A DNA stretch of 64,000 nucleotides from Vallitalea longa. Lineage in GTDB: Bacteria; Bacillota; Clostridia; Lachnospirales; Vallitaleaceae. The translations under genes and the position numbers were made by a program. The notes under the pieces were generated by a model. The model made no database searches, was not told the origin of the DNA, and worked only from the letters and a program-made list of their open reading frames with translations. The stretch covers positions 124,001 to 188,000 of the forward strand of contig NZ_BRLB01000008.1 in NCBI RefSeq assembly GCF_027923465.1, written 5' to 3'. This document shows, in pieces, positions 1 to 9,203 of the stretch. Position 1 is the first letter of the stretch. Every line of letters starts with the position of its first letter.

Positions 1-655
1 CCCAAATCATACGTCCAATCCCATTAAAAAGATTATCGGCATTTATCTGTTTCCCACTTGTCAATTGAGGCATTAGATCATCATATCTACCGAATGGTCC
101 TTCATGCAACTGTGGAAAAAAACTTATGAACAAAGCTGTCTTGAGGATATTTTTTTCTGCTACATACTTACCTCTTAATACATCAACTACATAACTTATT
201 GCATTTAATGAGTAATAGGATATCCCAAGAGGAAGAGCAATATTTATTACTGGAGTTGATACTGTTATACCTAATAATTTTAGAAATACTGCACTTGACG
301 ATGCAAAGAAATTAAAATACTTTAATGTCAATAAAATCCCGATATTAACAATCACATATATAATTAAAACTAATCTTTTTTCCTTTTTGATTTTAGCCTT
401 TAACGCTTTCCTTTCTTTTTTGGGAAGCCCTGCAAGACTATATTTGTCAGAAATCTTATTTATCTTTATTGCTGCCAAATAAGATGCAACAACAGTTGTT
501 ATAAGAAATATTGTTCCAAATCCGCAATAAAATCCATAAAAAGCAAGACTTGATATAAGCAGTGCGATGTAACGCTGTTTGCTTGGACAAACAGCGTAAA
601 CAACAGTAGTAACAATTGTAAAAACCCCAAGGAAAATAAGTATTTGATATGGCAT
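1..655 (-). CDS. MBOAT-family O-acyltransferase, DltB-like (partial, C-terminus outside window)
   Basis: This is a membrane-bound O-acyltransferase of the DltB type. It would move an activated acyl or aminoacyl group from the neighbouring carrier protein across the membrane. About 218 N-terminal residues are present and the frame runs off the left edge. The protein starts MPYQILIFLGVF, has several hydrophobic segments, and carries the family stretch LPLGISYYSLNAISYVVD followed by FFPQLHEGPFGRYDD, as in DltB and AlgI proteins. The conserved catalytic histidine region lies beyond the window. The ATG at 655 follows the carrier-protein stop codon by 5 bases, so the two are translationally linked. 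DltB is the best family match, but the transferred group is unknown because no DltD is visible here. Confidence 0.85.
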   Translation of the reverse strand, partial: MPYQILIFLGVFTIVTTVVYAVCPSKQRYIALLISSLAFYGFYCGFGTIFLITTVVASYLAAIKINKISDKYSLAGLPKKERKALKAKIKKEKRLVLIIYVIVNIGILLTLKYFNFFASSSAVFLKLLGITVSTPVINIALPLGISYYSLNAISYVVDVLRGKYVAEKNILKTALFISFFPQLHEGPFGRYDDLMPQLTSGKQINADNLFNGIGRMIW

Positions 656-660
656 ACCTA

Positions 661-888
661 TTATTCTCCATCAAGTGATACTACTAATTTATAGATACTC
701 TCTACTGAATTGAAATTATCTGGAATAAGATGGATAGGTGTAATTTCAATATCAAATTCATCATTTAGCATCGCTACAAGTCTTGCAATATTTAGTGAAG
801 TTAATATCTTCCCGTCTACGAGATTTGTTGCATTTTTATAATCTTTTCCTGGAATTATCTTAGATAATATTTCATATATTTTTTCCAT
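661..888 (-). CDS. Acyl carrier protein, DltC-like
   Basis: A 75-residue carrier protein that would hold an aminoacyl or acyl group on a phosphopantetheine arm. The attachment serine is Ser31 in DGKILTSLNIARL, matching the D-G-x-x-x-S-L pattern of DltC-type carriers. Length fits DltC (about 78 residues). The ATG has a good ribosome site, AAAGGAG, 8 bases upstream. It lies 14 bases after the adenylating enzyme and 5 bases before the MBOAT gene, an A-C-B order like dlt operons but not the usual dltABCD order. Charging probably depends on the phosphopantetheinyl transferase encoded first in the same operon. Confidence 0.85.
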   Translation of the reverse strand: MEKIYEILSKIIPGKDYKNATNLVDGKILTSLNIARLVAMLNDEFDIEITPIHLIPDNFNSVESIYKLVVSLDGE

Positions 889-902
889 TTTTTTAAACTC
901 CT

Positions 903-2414
903 TTATTCTAAAATTATATTTTTTATTAGTTTTCTATCAATTTTCCCATTAGCATTTTTTGGAAAAATATCGAAGGCTTTATACTCATGGGGACGCATGT
1001 ATTCTGGTAGTGACTTCTCTGCCGTAACTCTAAGAATCTTTACAAGCTGTTCATTACCTTCGTAAGCTAAAATGATTTTGTCATTTTCTAAGTCATAGAT
1101 ACAAACAACAAGGTCTATTTCTGCAACTGCTCCAAAAGCTGACTCTATCTCTCCCATTTCAATACGATATCCCATATGTTTTATCTGGAAATCTTTACGA
1201 CCTAAATATTCAAACTCACCGTATATGTTTTGTCTGACTAAGTCACCTGTTTTGTAAACTATTTCGGGGTACTCATTGTGTAAAGGATTTTGTACGAATG
1301 CTTCTTTAGTTTTTTCTCTATTTCCATAATATCCCCTCGCGATAAATGGTCCTGACACATAGAGTTCCCCCTCTGCTACACCTGATACTTGGTTTCCTTT
1401 TTCATCAACAACAAACAAATTGCAGTTACTGCAAGCATTACCAATTGGCAATGTCTCGGTTTCTTTAAACTCACGATTAACAATAAAGTATGCACATATA
1501 TCTGTAGTTTCTGTAGGTCCAAAGAGGTTAGCATACATTAGATTCGGAAAATATTTTTTCCAATAATTAAGATACTTTATAGGCATGACTTCCCCTGCAA
1601 ACAACACTTTTTTTAGATAATCAGGTTTACAGTATTTAAATAAATCCAATTTTGCTATAATACCTAAAGCTGTTGGAACCCAGTAGATTACATTGATCTT
1701 ACGATTATTCATATATTCTATAAGCTTTACAGGAAATGCAAAATATTCTTTTGGAATCATTTGATACGCACTTCCTGTAAATAAAGAAGCAAACATATCA
1801 GTTACTGACATACTGAAATATAGCGGTGTTTGAGAACCAAATATTGTTTGCTCATCTATATTAAAACAGGTTATAAACCAATCAATATAGCTTATTACAT
1901 TAAGATGTGTCAGTAATGCACCTTTCGGATTACCTGTTGAACCCGATGTAAATATGGAATAAGCTGGATCAGTGGATAGCATTTGTGAACGTATATTTGT
2001 TAGTAATCCATTATTAATTTGCATATTTATAGAATCTTCAAAATTTATCTTAACAACTTTATCATCAAAATTACTAACGACTCCATTGAATTGTTTTTCA
2101 TATATTATTGCTACTGGTGAAAGAACATCTATTATTTTTTCAATTCTTTCAAAGGGTGAATCTGAATCTAAAACTACATAGAAATTGCCACTATACAAAA
2201 CCCCTAGCATTGCCATAGGAACATTTCTGTTACGCTCCATCAATATTGCTACTGGCTTTCTCAAAAAACCATTATTTGCAATTGAAGTAGCTATTCCTTG
2301 TGCTTTTTCTTGTAGAGTTTTATAGGTAATTTCTGCATCTTTATCACCAACAGCAGTATTTTGTGGATAAGAGCTTACCGTCTTTTCAAAAAAATCAATT
2401 ATTGTTTTATTCAT
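903..2414 (-). CDS. Amino-acid adenylating enzyme, DltA-like
   Basis: An AMP-forming ligase of 503 residues, the size of DltA. It would adenylate an amino acid and load it on the adjacent carrier protein. Visible motifs are the phosphate loop TSGSTGNPKG (residues 156-165), LFGPTETTD (A5), ELYVSGPFIARGYY, YKTGDLVRQ (A7), GRKDFQIKHMGYRIEMGEIE (A8) and NANGKIDRK with the catalytic lysine (A10). The start ATG overlaps the upstream stop as ATGA and has GAGGGAG as ribosome site inside the upstream gene. The A5 motif is LFGPTE, where I recall classical DltA having YGPTE. I therefore call it DltA-like and leave the substrate open: D-alanine is likely but not shown. Confidence 0.85.
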   Translation of the reverse strand: MNKTIIDFFEKTVSSYPQNTAVGDKDAEITYKTLQEKAQGIATSIANNGFLRKPVAILMERNRNVPMAMLGVLYSGNFYVVLDSDSPFERIEKIIDVLSPVAIIYEKQFNGVVSNFDDKVVKINFEDSINMQINNGLLTNIRSQMLSTDPAYSIFTSGSTGNPKGALLTHLNVISYIDWFITCFNIDEQTIFGSQTPLYFSMSVTDMFASLFTGSAYQMIPKEYFAFPVKLIEYMNNRKINVIYWVPTALGIIAKLDLFKYCKPDYLKKVLFAGEVMPIKYLNYWKKYFPNLMYANLFGPTETTDICAYFIVNREFKETETLPIGNACSNCNLFVVDEKGNQVSGVAEGELYVSGPFIARGYYGNREKTKEAFVQNPLHNEYPEIVYKTGDLVRQNIYGEFEYLGRKDFQIKHMGYRIEMGEIESAFGAVAEIDLVVCIYDLENDKIILAYEGNEQLVKILRVTAEKSLPEYMRPHEYKAFDIFPKNANGKIDRKLIKNIILE

Positions 2415-3079
2415 ATCATTACTCCCTCATATGATTTTATTGTAGGAAAAGCATCATCGCACTCACTACAGACTGATATAACAAGATCTTCAACTATATA
2501 ACTATTAATATAACAACTATCTATTTCATCATTATCTATGAAAACAGGTCTAATATTGTTTATTTTACCTGTATTTTTTGTTGGTGTTACATCTATGGTG
2601 TTGATAGGATAGTCAATTCCTCTTCCAATACATTTTATATAACTTTCTTTTCTCGTCCATAACAAAGCAAATGCAGTATTCATGGACTCTGATGATTCAA
2701 TATACTTTCTTTCATTCTGTGTAAAAAAATATTTAATCATATTTTTATCAAAGTCTTTTATTTTTTCACAGTCAACTCCAATATTGTAATCCTGTTCAGC
2801 AACAACAACTAAGTTATCACCTGCATATGAACGGCTTACTGAAATACTAGGATATTCCTTAAGATATGGTTTTTCTCCTACTCTTCCACTAAAATGAGTA
2901 ACCGGAATATCAAAGTTCATGGCGGTAAATTTGGAAGCTAAATCTTCTGCTATAAGAAACCTTTTTTGACTTTCCTTATCAGTAAAAAGTTTTGCTCTTT
3001 CTAATCTTTCCTTAGGAAACATATTTGATTCCTTGGCATAATTCAATGTAAAATTTTTTATTACTGCTAATGCTTTCAT
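2411..3079 (-). CDS. 4'-phosphopantetheinyl transferase, Sfp type
   Basis: A 222-residue Sfp-type enzyme that transfers the phosphopantetheine arm from coenzyme A to a carrier-protein serine. The two signatures are present: GVDCEKIKDF (metal-binding Asp and Glu) and WTRKESYIKCIGRGI, the W-x-x-K-E-S/A-x-x-K motif. Length is typical of the Sfp group rather than the roughly 120-residue AcpS group. The ATG at 3079 has GGAGG 8 bases upstream. It is the first gene of the four-gene operon and overlaps the next gene by 4 bases, so its natural partner is probably the DltC-like carrier. Classical dlt operons lack such a gene and usually rely on the cell's AcpS. Confidence 0.9.
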   Translation of the reverse strand: MKALAVIKNFTLNYAKESNMFPKERLERAKLFTDKESQKRFLIAEDLASKFTAMNFDIPVTHFSGRVGEKPYLKEYPSISVSRSYAGDNLVVVAEQDYNIGVDCEKIKDFDKNMIKYFFTQNERKYIESSESMNTAFALLWTRKESYIKCIGRGIDYPINTIDVTPTKNTGKINNIRPVFIDNDEIDSCYINSYIVEDLVISVCSECDDAFPTIKSYEGVMI

Positions 3080-3186
3080 TAAATTACCTCCATACTTTGA
3101 AACCTAGTTTAACATCTCTAAATTAATTTACCTTAAATTTTACATTAAAATTTCTTAATATTAGAATTAATGTATTATGAGTAACC

Positions 3187-3214
3187 AAAAAAAGACCTCA
3201 ATTTAATGGGTCTT
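3187..3214 (-). terminator. Intrinsic terminator after the alpha/beta hydrolase
   Basis: On the minus strand the stem AAGACC/GGTCTT (3209-3214 with 3192-3197, loop 11) is followed by a run of seven T (3187-3193, partly within the stem). It lies 10 bases after the hydrolase stop codon, so it ends the two-component operon before the dlt-like operon. Confidence 0.8.
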
Positions 3215-3223
3215 ATAATATAT

Positions 3224-3883
3224 TTATTTATTGCATACCTCAATAATATATTTTCCTATGATTTCACTGTTGACGATATAACTGCTATGGGTATGGTATT
3301 TAAAAATTTTTAATACACTATTTCTTATGCTACTTTGAATTAATTTAAGATGTTTTCTTGAAATAACATCAATGCTACCTCCTGTTATATTAGTGGGTAT
3401 ATCTATTTTTGAAAGATTAAAAAGGGGTATATCCGGTTCCTTTAACATCATTTCTACCTTTTGAGACTTTGTTAATGCATATTTTAATTTCATAAAATTT
3501 TTTGCATATGCTCTTAATCCTTTTGGATTAATGTTAGGACCACTTACAATAAGTCTTGAGAATAAATCTGTGTATTGTGACGCAAGAATAAGTCCTACAA
3601 TACCCCCATCGCTGAATCCATAATAAACAGGTTTTTTGATATTAAACTTATTAATGAATTCATATATATCTGCAGCATGGTCATCGTAATGCAATTCACT
3701 TACTTTTGAACTATTTCCATGGTCCCTAAAATCAATTGCATACACTGTAAAATATTTATTCAGCAGTGAAATAGACCTATTGAAGATTTCATGTGTTTCA
3801 CCATTTCCATGAAGCATAATTAACGGCTTACCATGACCGCTTTTTTTATAAAATATAGTAATTCCATTTATTTTTATAAACAT
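3224..3883 (-). CDS. Alpha/beta hydrolase
   Basis: A 219-residue soluble hydrolase of the alpha/beta fold with no signal peptide. The oxyanion segment is MLHGNGETHEIF, the nucleophile elbow is YYGFSDGGIVG (Ser in G-F-S-D-G), the acid is probably Asp in GGSIDVI, and the base is His in YHTHSSYIV, so a full triad can be proposed. It is somewhat short for the family, with a reduced lid. The ATG lies 4 bases after the histidine kinase stop and its ribosome site is formed by the GAAGAGGAA codons of that gene, so it is the third gene of the regulator-kinase-hydrolase operon. The substrate is not evident. Confidence 0.85.
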   Translation of the reverse strand: MFIKINGITIFYKKSGHGKPLIMLHGNGETHEIFNRSISLLNKYFTVYAIDFRDHGNSSKVSELHYDDHAADIYEFINKFNIKKPVYYGFSDGGIVGLILASQYTDLFSRLIVSGPNINPKGLRAYAKNFMKLKYALTKSQKVEMMLKEPDIPLFNLSKIDIPTNITGGSIDVISRKHLKLIQSSIRNSVLKIFKYHTHSSYIVNSEIIGKYIIEVCNK

Positions 3884-3887
3884 GATT

Positions 3888-5492
3888 CTATTCCTCTTCT
3901 ATAAGTGGCAATGTGATTTCATATACAACGTTGAGCCCGTGGACAGGATTCTCTAAAAGCTTAATTGTTCCTTTGTGTACAATAATTATTTTCTCTACTA
4001 TAGCCATTCCTAGTCCTGAGCTTTTACCTTCACTACGTGATGAATCACCCATGGAAAATGGGTTGAAAATACTCTTCTTCAAATCATCAGGTATACCGAC
4101 TCCATTATCCCCAATATGAATAATACAGTTACCCTCCGTTTTCTTAAGGGTAAAAGCTATCAATTTTCCTTTTTCGTTATATTTAACTGTATTTGAGATA
4201 ATATTTTCAAATACACGCTTCATTTCGAATACATCCACCATACAATAAATACTTTCATCTGATATTTGTATATCAAGTTCAAATCCAAGAAATTCAAGTT
4301 CATTGTATTTATCAATAAAATAATTTCTTGCAAATTCACAAATGTTTGTTTTTGTAGGCTTTATTTTGAAATCCGGTCTTTCGAGTTTACTGTATTCACT
4401 AAAAGTATTTATAAGCTCTGCAAGGGAATTTGACTTTTTGTATATGGTATTAAGATACTCACTAAGTTCTTTTTCATTAACTTTTTTATCAGTAATTGCT
4501 TTTGCATAGCCTTTGATTACCGTTATAGGTGTTTTTAAGTCATGAGAAATGTCTGCTAGCATCTTTTGCTTTTGTTCCTCCGCCGCAACACGCTTTTTGT
4601 CTGTTTCATTTAATTTGATTGCCATATCATTAAAACTATGACAAATCTCTTCAAATTCTCTTGGACCTGTATATTTTATCAGTTGATCGGTTTTATTCTC
4701 TGCCAAACCATCTATTGCATCATTTAAAAGTATAAGAGGTTCTTTTACTTTTTTATAGAGACTTCTAACAAAAAATAATACAGCAAAGATAAAAAATATT
4801 ATATATCCATATACAATATATCTAATGATTTGCCTTGAAGATTTAAAATCATCATTAACTTCTTTACATAAAACCACACAGTAATCATTACCATCATTAC
4901 CTGTATAACTCAACTTGGAAATACTTAACTTATCTTGATACTGACCAATTAATAGATTAAATTCAGATTCAGTATAGTGATTCTTTATATTTGGATTATC
5001 TGAAAACATAATATTAAAATTACTATCAGCTATTATTTTTGATGATGATGTTATTAAATTGTTGTCATTATCTACTGTTTCGTTCGAATATAAAACACTG
5101 ATATACTTTTTATTATCCTTGCCTATATATTCAGTTCGAGAAATCTCAACTTCATCTTCTGCATCTGGTATCAATATTACTTGATCTTTACTCAAATTAA
5201 AATCTTTTGCACTCTTGCTTTTATATATTACATCGTAATATTCATCATACACAACAAAGTAACCCTTTTCCCCTAGTATTCTTTCTATGGGAAAAGTATC
5301 ATAATCACCTTCTACAAAGTATTTTTTATTGTTGTCAATAGGAACATTATAATTATTAGAGAGATCAAAAAATATTACTAGAATACCTAGGAAACATGCA
5401 AATAGAAGAACCGCTAACACAGCTATTGCGAACACTATAAAATTACGGACAATTATTCCAAAAAAACCTAGTCTTTTTTTATTTGTCTTCAA
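3888..5492 (-). CDS. Sensor histidine kinase, OmpR-partner type
   Basis: A 534-residue membrane kinase. It has a transmembrane segment at about residues 15-42, an extracellular sensor region to about 220, a second transmembrane segment at 224-244, and a HAMP-like linker. The phosphoacceptor is His317 in LADISHDLKTPITVIKGYA. The ATP-binding domain has N box ENIISNTVKYNEKG, G1 IGDNGVGIPDD and G2 GKSSGLGMAIVEKI. The start is TTG at 5492, overlapping the response regulator by 14 bases, with GGGATATAAAA upstream. Domain order resembles VanS or other envelope-stress kinases. The extracellular domain shows no motif I recognise, so the signal is unknown. It would phosphorylate the regulator encoded just before it. 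Confidence 0.92.
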   Translation of the reverse strand: MKTNKKRLGFFGIIVRNFIVFAIAVLAVLLFACFLGILVIFFDLSNNYNVPIDNNKKYFVEGDYDTFPIERILGEKGYFVVYDEYYDVIYKSKSAKDFNLSKDQVILIPDAEDEVEISRTEYIGKDNKKYISVLYSNETVDNDNNLITSSSKIIADSNFNIMFSDNPNIKNHYTESEFNLLIGQYQDKLSISKLSYTGNDGNDYCVVLCKEVNDDFKSSRQIIRYIVYGYIIFFIFAVLFFVRSLYKKVKEPLILLNDAIDGLAENKTDQLIKYTGPREFEEICHSFNDMAIKLNETDKKRVAAEEQKQKMLADISHDLKTPITVIKGYAKAITDKKVNEKELSEYLNTIYKKSNSLAELINTFSEYSKLERPDFKIKPTKTNICEFARNYFIDKYNELEFLGFELDIQISDESIYCMVDVFEMKRVFENIISNTVKYNEKGKLIAFTLKKTEGNCIIHIGDNGVGIPDDLKKSIFNPFSMGDSSRSEGKSSGLGMAIVEKIIIVHKGTIKLLENPVHGLNVVYEITLPLIEEE

Positions 5493-6168
5493 TTTTATAT
5501 CCCAACCCTTTCACAGTTTTAATATACTGATTTCCCTTTTTGTTATTTCCTATTTTTTCACGTAAGTGAGATATATGAACAGTCACAGAATTATCATCTG
5601 TTTCAAAATATTCTCCTTTTATATGTTCAGTTATTTGTACTTTAGAGAAAATCCTTTCAGGTACATTCATCAAAAGTGCAAGAATCTTGAATTCTGTAGC
5701 AGTTAACAATACTTCTTCTTCATTTTTCATTAACCTACAATTATTCGTATCAAGAGTCAATTCACCTAAACGTAAAATACCTCTATCTTCATTTTTACTT
5801 AATTTATAATGTCGTCTCAGTAAAGCATTTACTCTTGCAACTATCTCAAGAGGATTGAATGGTTTGGTAATATAATCATCAGCACCCATATTAAGCCCTA
5901 GAATCTTATCAATATCCTCATTTTTAGCAGATAATATTAGAATTGGTATGTTACTGATTTTTCGTATTTCTCGTGTAAGCTCATAACCATCCATTTTTGG
6001 CATCATAATATCAAGAATTGCTAAGTCAACATGATTTTCTTCTATACATTTTAGCCCATCAACACCATTATCAGCAACTAATACCTTATATCCCTCCACC
6101 TCAAGATATAGCTTTATCAATTTTGATATTTCATAATTGTCCTCCGCAACAAGAATACTGTTATTCAT
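5479..6168 (-). CDS. Response regulator, OmpR/PhoB family
   Basis: A 229-residue regulator with an N-terminal receiver domain (acidic pair in VAEDNYEI, phospho-acceptor Asp53 in LAILDIMMPKMDGYE, switch Thr/Ser in ILILSAKN, Lys in DDYITKPFNPLE). The C-terminal winged helix contains LTATEFKILALLM and VTVHISHLREKIG. I chose the ATG at 6168 because AAGGA lies 6 bases upstream. A longer frame to 6228 has no ribosome site and adds an atypical hydrophobic leader. It overlaps the kinase gene. Targets are unknown, but the operon's own promoter and the neighbouring hydrolase are likely ones. Confidence 0.93.
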   Translation of the reverse strand: MNNSILVAEDNYEISKLIKLYLEVEGYKVLVADNGVDGLKCIEENHVDLAILDIMMPKMDGYELTREIRKISNIPILILSAKNEDIDKILGLNMGADDYITKPFNPLEIVARVNALLRRHYKLSKNEDRGILRLGELTLDTNNCRLMKNEEEVLLTATEFKILALLMNVPERIFSKVQITEHIKGEYFETDDNSVTVHISHLREKIGNNKKGNQYIKTVKGLGYKIEDK

Positions 6169-6299
6169 CTTTTTTCCTTCTTCCTGTACAAGAATAAATA
6201 TTTTATTAATTATAGCATAAACAAACACTACTTAGAATATTAATTATTTTAAGATTTTTCAAGTGTATCCTAATTTTGATTTTATCCCTTACTTATTAA

Positions 6300-8750
6300 T
6301 CATAATTTTATTATTCCTTTTTCTCTAAGAATATCATACAATGTTTTTTCGGTATTTTTAATTTTAGTAAAAAGAGTATTATATGATGCTTTCACAATTT
6401 CAGCTCTTTTAAACTCTTTTTGATAAAAATCGTAATCTTCATTCGAAATTATATCAATATATACAGCGTATTCTATAGAGTTGTTCCATTTAAAGTCTCC
6501 ATCTTTATCACTATAATTCAATGCTCGTAGTAAAAAAGTAAAATAACTCTTAGCATCAATAATTGAATTACTTCCAAAAGTTGTTTCACTGACCCCATTG
6601 GTATATCCTTTTGAATAAGCATAAGCCACATACCTGTCAGCCCATTTTGGAACATCTGTAAATGGATGTTCTTCTAGAGATTCTAATGCTTCTTTTTCTT
6701 CTCCAATTAATCTTAGAAACATAACAAGTCCCTCAACCCTTGTTCCACTTTTATCCAACTCATAACCTTTTGCAGTCCCATTAAACAAACCAAAATTATT
6801 AAGTAAGTCTGCATACATATTATAAGGGACTTTATTATAAAATGGTTTTTCATCTGTAGGTAAAATATTATGTATGATTTCGTAATTACTAGTAACACTT
6901 TTACTTTCCTTCATACCTTTTTTAACAGCATAAGCAGTAATATTAGCCTTTTGATTAAGAACAATAGGACCAAGATATGGCCTATATTTCCACCCATATA
7001 CATCATCAAAAGATATATAATTCTTATTGTATTTTATAGAATAATAAATCTGCGCTCCTTCTGTATCACATGATAAAGTTATAGTCTTGGTACCATCATA
7101 TTTACCTTCTTTTAGACTCATATGAACATCTTTAACCTGTTCTGATGGATTATCAACATAACCAAATTTTGAACCATCAGTAGATACTCTAGCATAACCT
7201 TCTTTATAAGGACGTAATATTGCAAAATCTTCTGGGAAAATTTCATTCCCATTAATATCTATTATTTCACCTCGTCCATCATACACAACCATAGCTAAAC
7301 CACCTTGAAAATCACGTGCTTGACTATATATACATGGAATAACTTCGTCCCCATTTATATCTACAAATCCATATTTACCATCCTTGAGAACCTTTCCATA
7401 ACCTTCATGAAAATCATAAACCTCATCATAAATTAATTCTGTAATCTTGTTTCCTTTCTCATCAACATATCCCCATCTACCTCCTTTATAACTATAAACA
7501 CTACCATATCCTCCTATTGAAACAGGAACTGTACCTTTTATTTTTCCCTTGTATAAATAAGAAGAAAATTCACCTACATGATCATATATCAGTGGTACAA
7601 CCTCTTTTCCAGATAAGTCTATAAATCCAAACTTACCACAACAATAATTAGTTTTTCCGCTACCACCATTTCCACCTATAGCAACTTTTGCAAATCCATT
7701 ATAAAATAATTCAGCATAATCATACGTAATAGGTGTGACATTTTTTCCTTCAGTATTAATAAATCCAAATTTCTTGTTACTAGTATTAATCCTATCATTT
7801 AAATAAGGATCGTCAATAAAATAAGACTCTTGTCCTCCTTTTCCAACTAATACAATATTTTCATATGAACCTCCTAAATAATCTAGAGAGTCATACTCAC
7901 AAGGTATCACTTCATTACCTTTTTTATCTATTAATCCATACTTCTTATTTTTTTTAACATAGGTAAAACCATCATTAAATAGCCACATATAATCATAAAT
8001 AAAAGGAACAATTATTTCACCTTTAGAATTAATAAATCCTCGTTTCCCATTTTTCTTTGCCGAAGCTAATCCTTCATAAAAGGTACCAATACTGCTATAT
8101 TCGCCAAAGGGTATAACAACATTCCCTTCTGTATCTATAACTGCATACTGATTGTCTTTTGTCACACTTGTTAGTCCTTCGTTATAATCGTTTATGTAAT
8201 CATAGAGCCCTTCAGGCACTATTATATTACCATGCTTATCATAAACAGTATATTGAGTATTTTCATCTTCATCTGTATCATATGCTACTACTAATCCATC
8301 ATGAAAGCTTTGAAAATCTTCATATATAGATGGTATTATTTTCTTTCCGTATTTATCCATCAAACCTTTTTTATTATCTCTATCAAAACCAAAATAAGCA
8401 TCTTCTAAACCATAAATAAATCCAGATAAAATTTGATAACATGTATCAATATCAGAAGGAGTATACTCCACCCCATTTTTATCAATAATAATACGTTTTC
8501 CATCTTTTACTACTAGAGCTCTTCCTTTTCTAAAGGGGGTTGTTATATCATAACAAAAGGGTATTTTTAAATTACCTTCTGTATCAATATATCCCCATTT
8601 TGAATTGTTTGATACTTCAGCCAAACCTTCAGAAAAACTACCAGTACCACTATAATCTGCATCAATAGCTAGATATGAACTACTTGCATTAACATTAATA
8701 CTTGTACTTACCAACAATACTGTAAAAAGTAAAATTTTTAATCTTCTCAT
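6300..8750 (-). CDS. Exported WG-repeat protein with beta-sandwich and SLH-like C-terminus
   Basis: An 816-residue secreted or surface protein. A signal peptide (MRRLKILLFTVLLVSTSINVNA) is followed by about twelve WG repeats, each centred on a pattern such as WGYIDTEGN, RGFINSKGE or FGFIDLSGK and spanning residues 35-550. Next comes a stretch like the chitobiase C-terminal beta-sandwich (GAQIYYSI ... NITAYAVKKGM). The end is SLH-like, with HPFTDVPKWADRYVAYAYSK and GYTNGVSETTFG. SLH domains hold proteins to the cell wall. I start at ATG 8750 because GAGAGG lies 7 bases upstream; a longer frame to 8798 would hide the signal peptide. It stands alone. WG repeats have no established activity, so the function is unknown. 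Confidence 0.85.
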   Translation of the reverse strand: MRRLKILLFTVLLVSTSINVNASSSYLAIDADYSGTGSFSEGLAEVSNNSKWGYIDTEGNLKIPFCYDITTPFRKGRALVVKDGKRIIIDKNGVEYTPSDIDTCYQILSGFIYGLEDAYFGFDRDNKKGLMDKYGKKIIPSIYEDFQSFHDGLVVAYDTDEDENTQYTVYDKHGNIIVPEGLYDYINDYNEGLTSVTKDNQYAVIDTEGNVVIPFGEYSSIGTFYEGLASAKKNGKRGFINSKGEIIVPFIYDYMWLFNDGFTYVKKNKKYGLIDKKGNEVIPCEYDSLDYLGGSYENIVLVGKGGQESYFIDDPYLNDRINTSNKKFGFINTEGKNVTPITYDYAELFYNGFAKVAIGGNGGSGKTNYCCGKFGFIDLSGKEVVPLIYDHVGEFSSYLYKGKIKGTVPVSIGGYGSVYSYKGGRWGYVDEKGNKITELIYDEVYDFHEGYGKVLKDGKYGFVDINGDEVIPCIYSQARDFQGGLAMVVYDGRGEIIDINGNEIFPEDFAILRPYKEGYARVSTDGSKFGYVDNPSEQVKDVHMSLKEGKYDGTKTITLSCDTEGAQIYYSIKYNKNYISFDDVYGWKYRPYLGPIVLNQKANITAYAVKKGMKESKSVTSNYEIIHNILPTDEKPFYNKVPYNMYADLLNNFGLFNGTAKGYELDKSGTRVEGLVMFLRLIGEEKEALESLEEHPFTDVPKWADRYVAYAYSKGYTNGVSETTFGSNSIIDAKSYFTFLLRALNYSDKDGDFKWNNSIEYAVYIDIISNEDYDFYQKEFKRAEIVKASYNTLFTKIKNTEKTLYDILREKGIIKL

Positions 8751-8931
8751 TTTTAATACCTCTCTTGTCACTTTATTATTTACAATATAATAAAACAATT
8801 AGTTGCTTTTAAAAATCAATACTTCTATAAAAGTGTACCATAATTTCCCTAAAAAACAACCTATTATATTGTCTTTACTTGGAACTTGAATTATTTTATT
8901 TAATGCTTACAAAATAAGCACCTATAGGTAC

Positions 8932-9061
8932 TTGACTAATCGTAACAAATAATATTTTATGATTTTAAGGTATTTTTTTAATGAAATTTAGTTTTTAATA
9001 ATCCTAATTTTAAGAACTTCAACACTACCTTTGATTCTTATTGAATCGTTAGTGTTTTTTT
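8932..9061 (+). ncRNA. Candidate small RNA or orphan promoter-terminator pair
   Basis: The 450-bp gap between the WG-repeat gene and the thioesterase has no plausible protein gene on the plus strand. It does hold a promoter-like pair, TTGACT at 8932 and TTTTAT at 8955 (17-base spacer). About 60 bases later comes a bipartite hairpin (AACACTA/TAGTGTT outside, GATTC/GAATC inside, 9021-9056) with seven T. A transcript of roughly 95 bases would result. A short palindrome, ACCTATAGGT (8920-8929), lies just before the -35 box and could be an operator. Evidence is sequence only. Confidence 0.35.
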
Positions 9062-9171
9062 GTTGTGTAAGATTTGATTTTGAAAAGCATATTCTCTCTC
9101 AAGCAGGAGTTAAAGATTAAAACCGTACCGATTCATCTCCCTCCTACTAACTAAAACAATCAAAAATAAAT

Positions 9172-9190
9172 AATTTAGAATCTCTAAATT
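9172..9190 (-). terminator. Weak hairpin after the thioesterase gene
   Basis: Perfect 8-bp stem AATTTAGA/TCTAAATT with a 3-base loop, 14 bases past the thioesterase stop. On the minus strand it is followed by ATTTATTTTTG, a loose T-rich tail. It is probably the terminator of that gene. Confidence 0.5.
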
Positions 9191-9203
9191 TATCCTTATT
9201 TTT

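Noticed and set aside
456-674. Open frame of 72 codons on the minus strand
   Set aside because: It overlaps the true MBOAT frame out of phase. The MBOAT frame has family motifs and a coupled start at 655.
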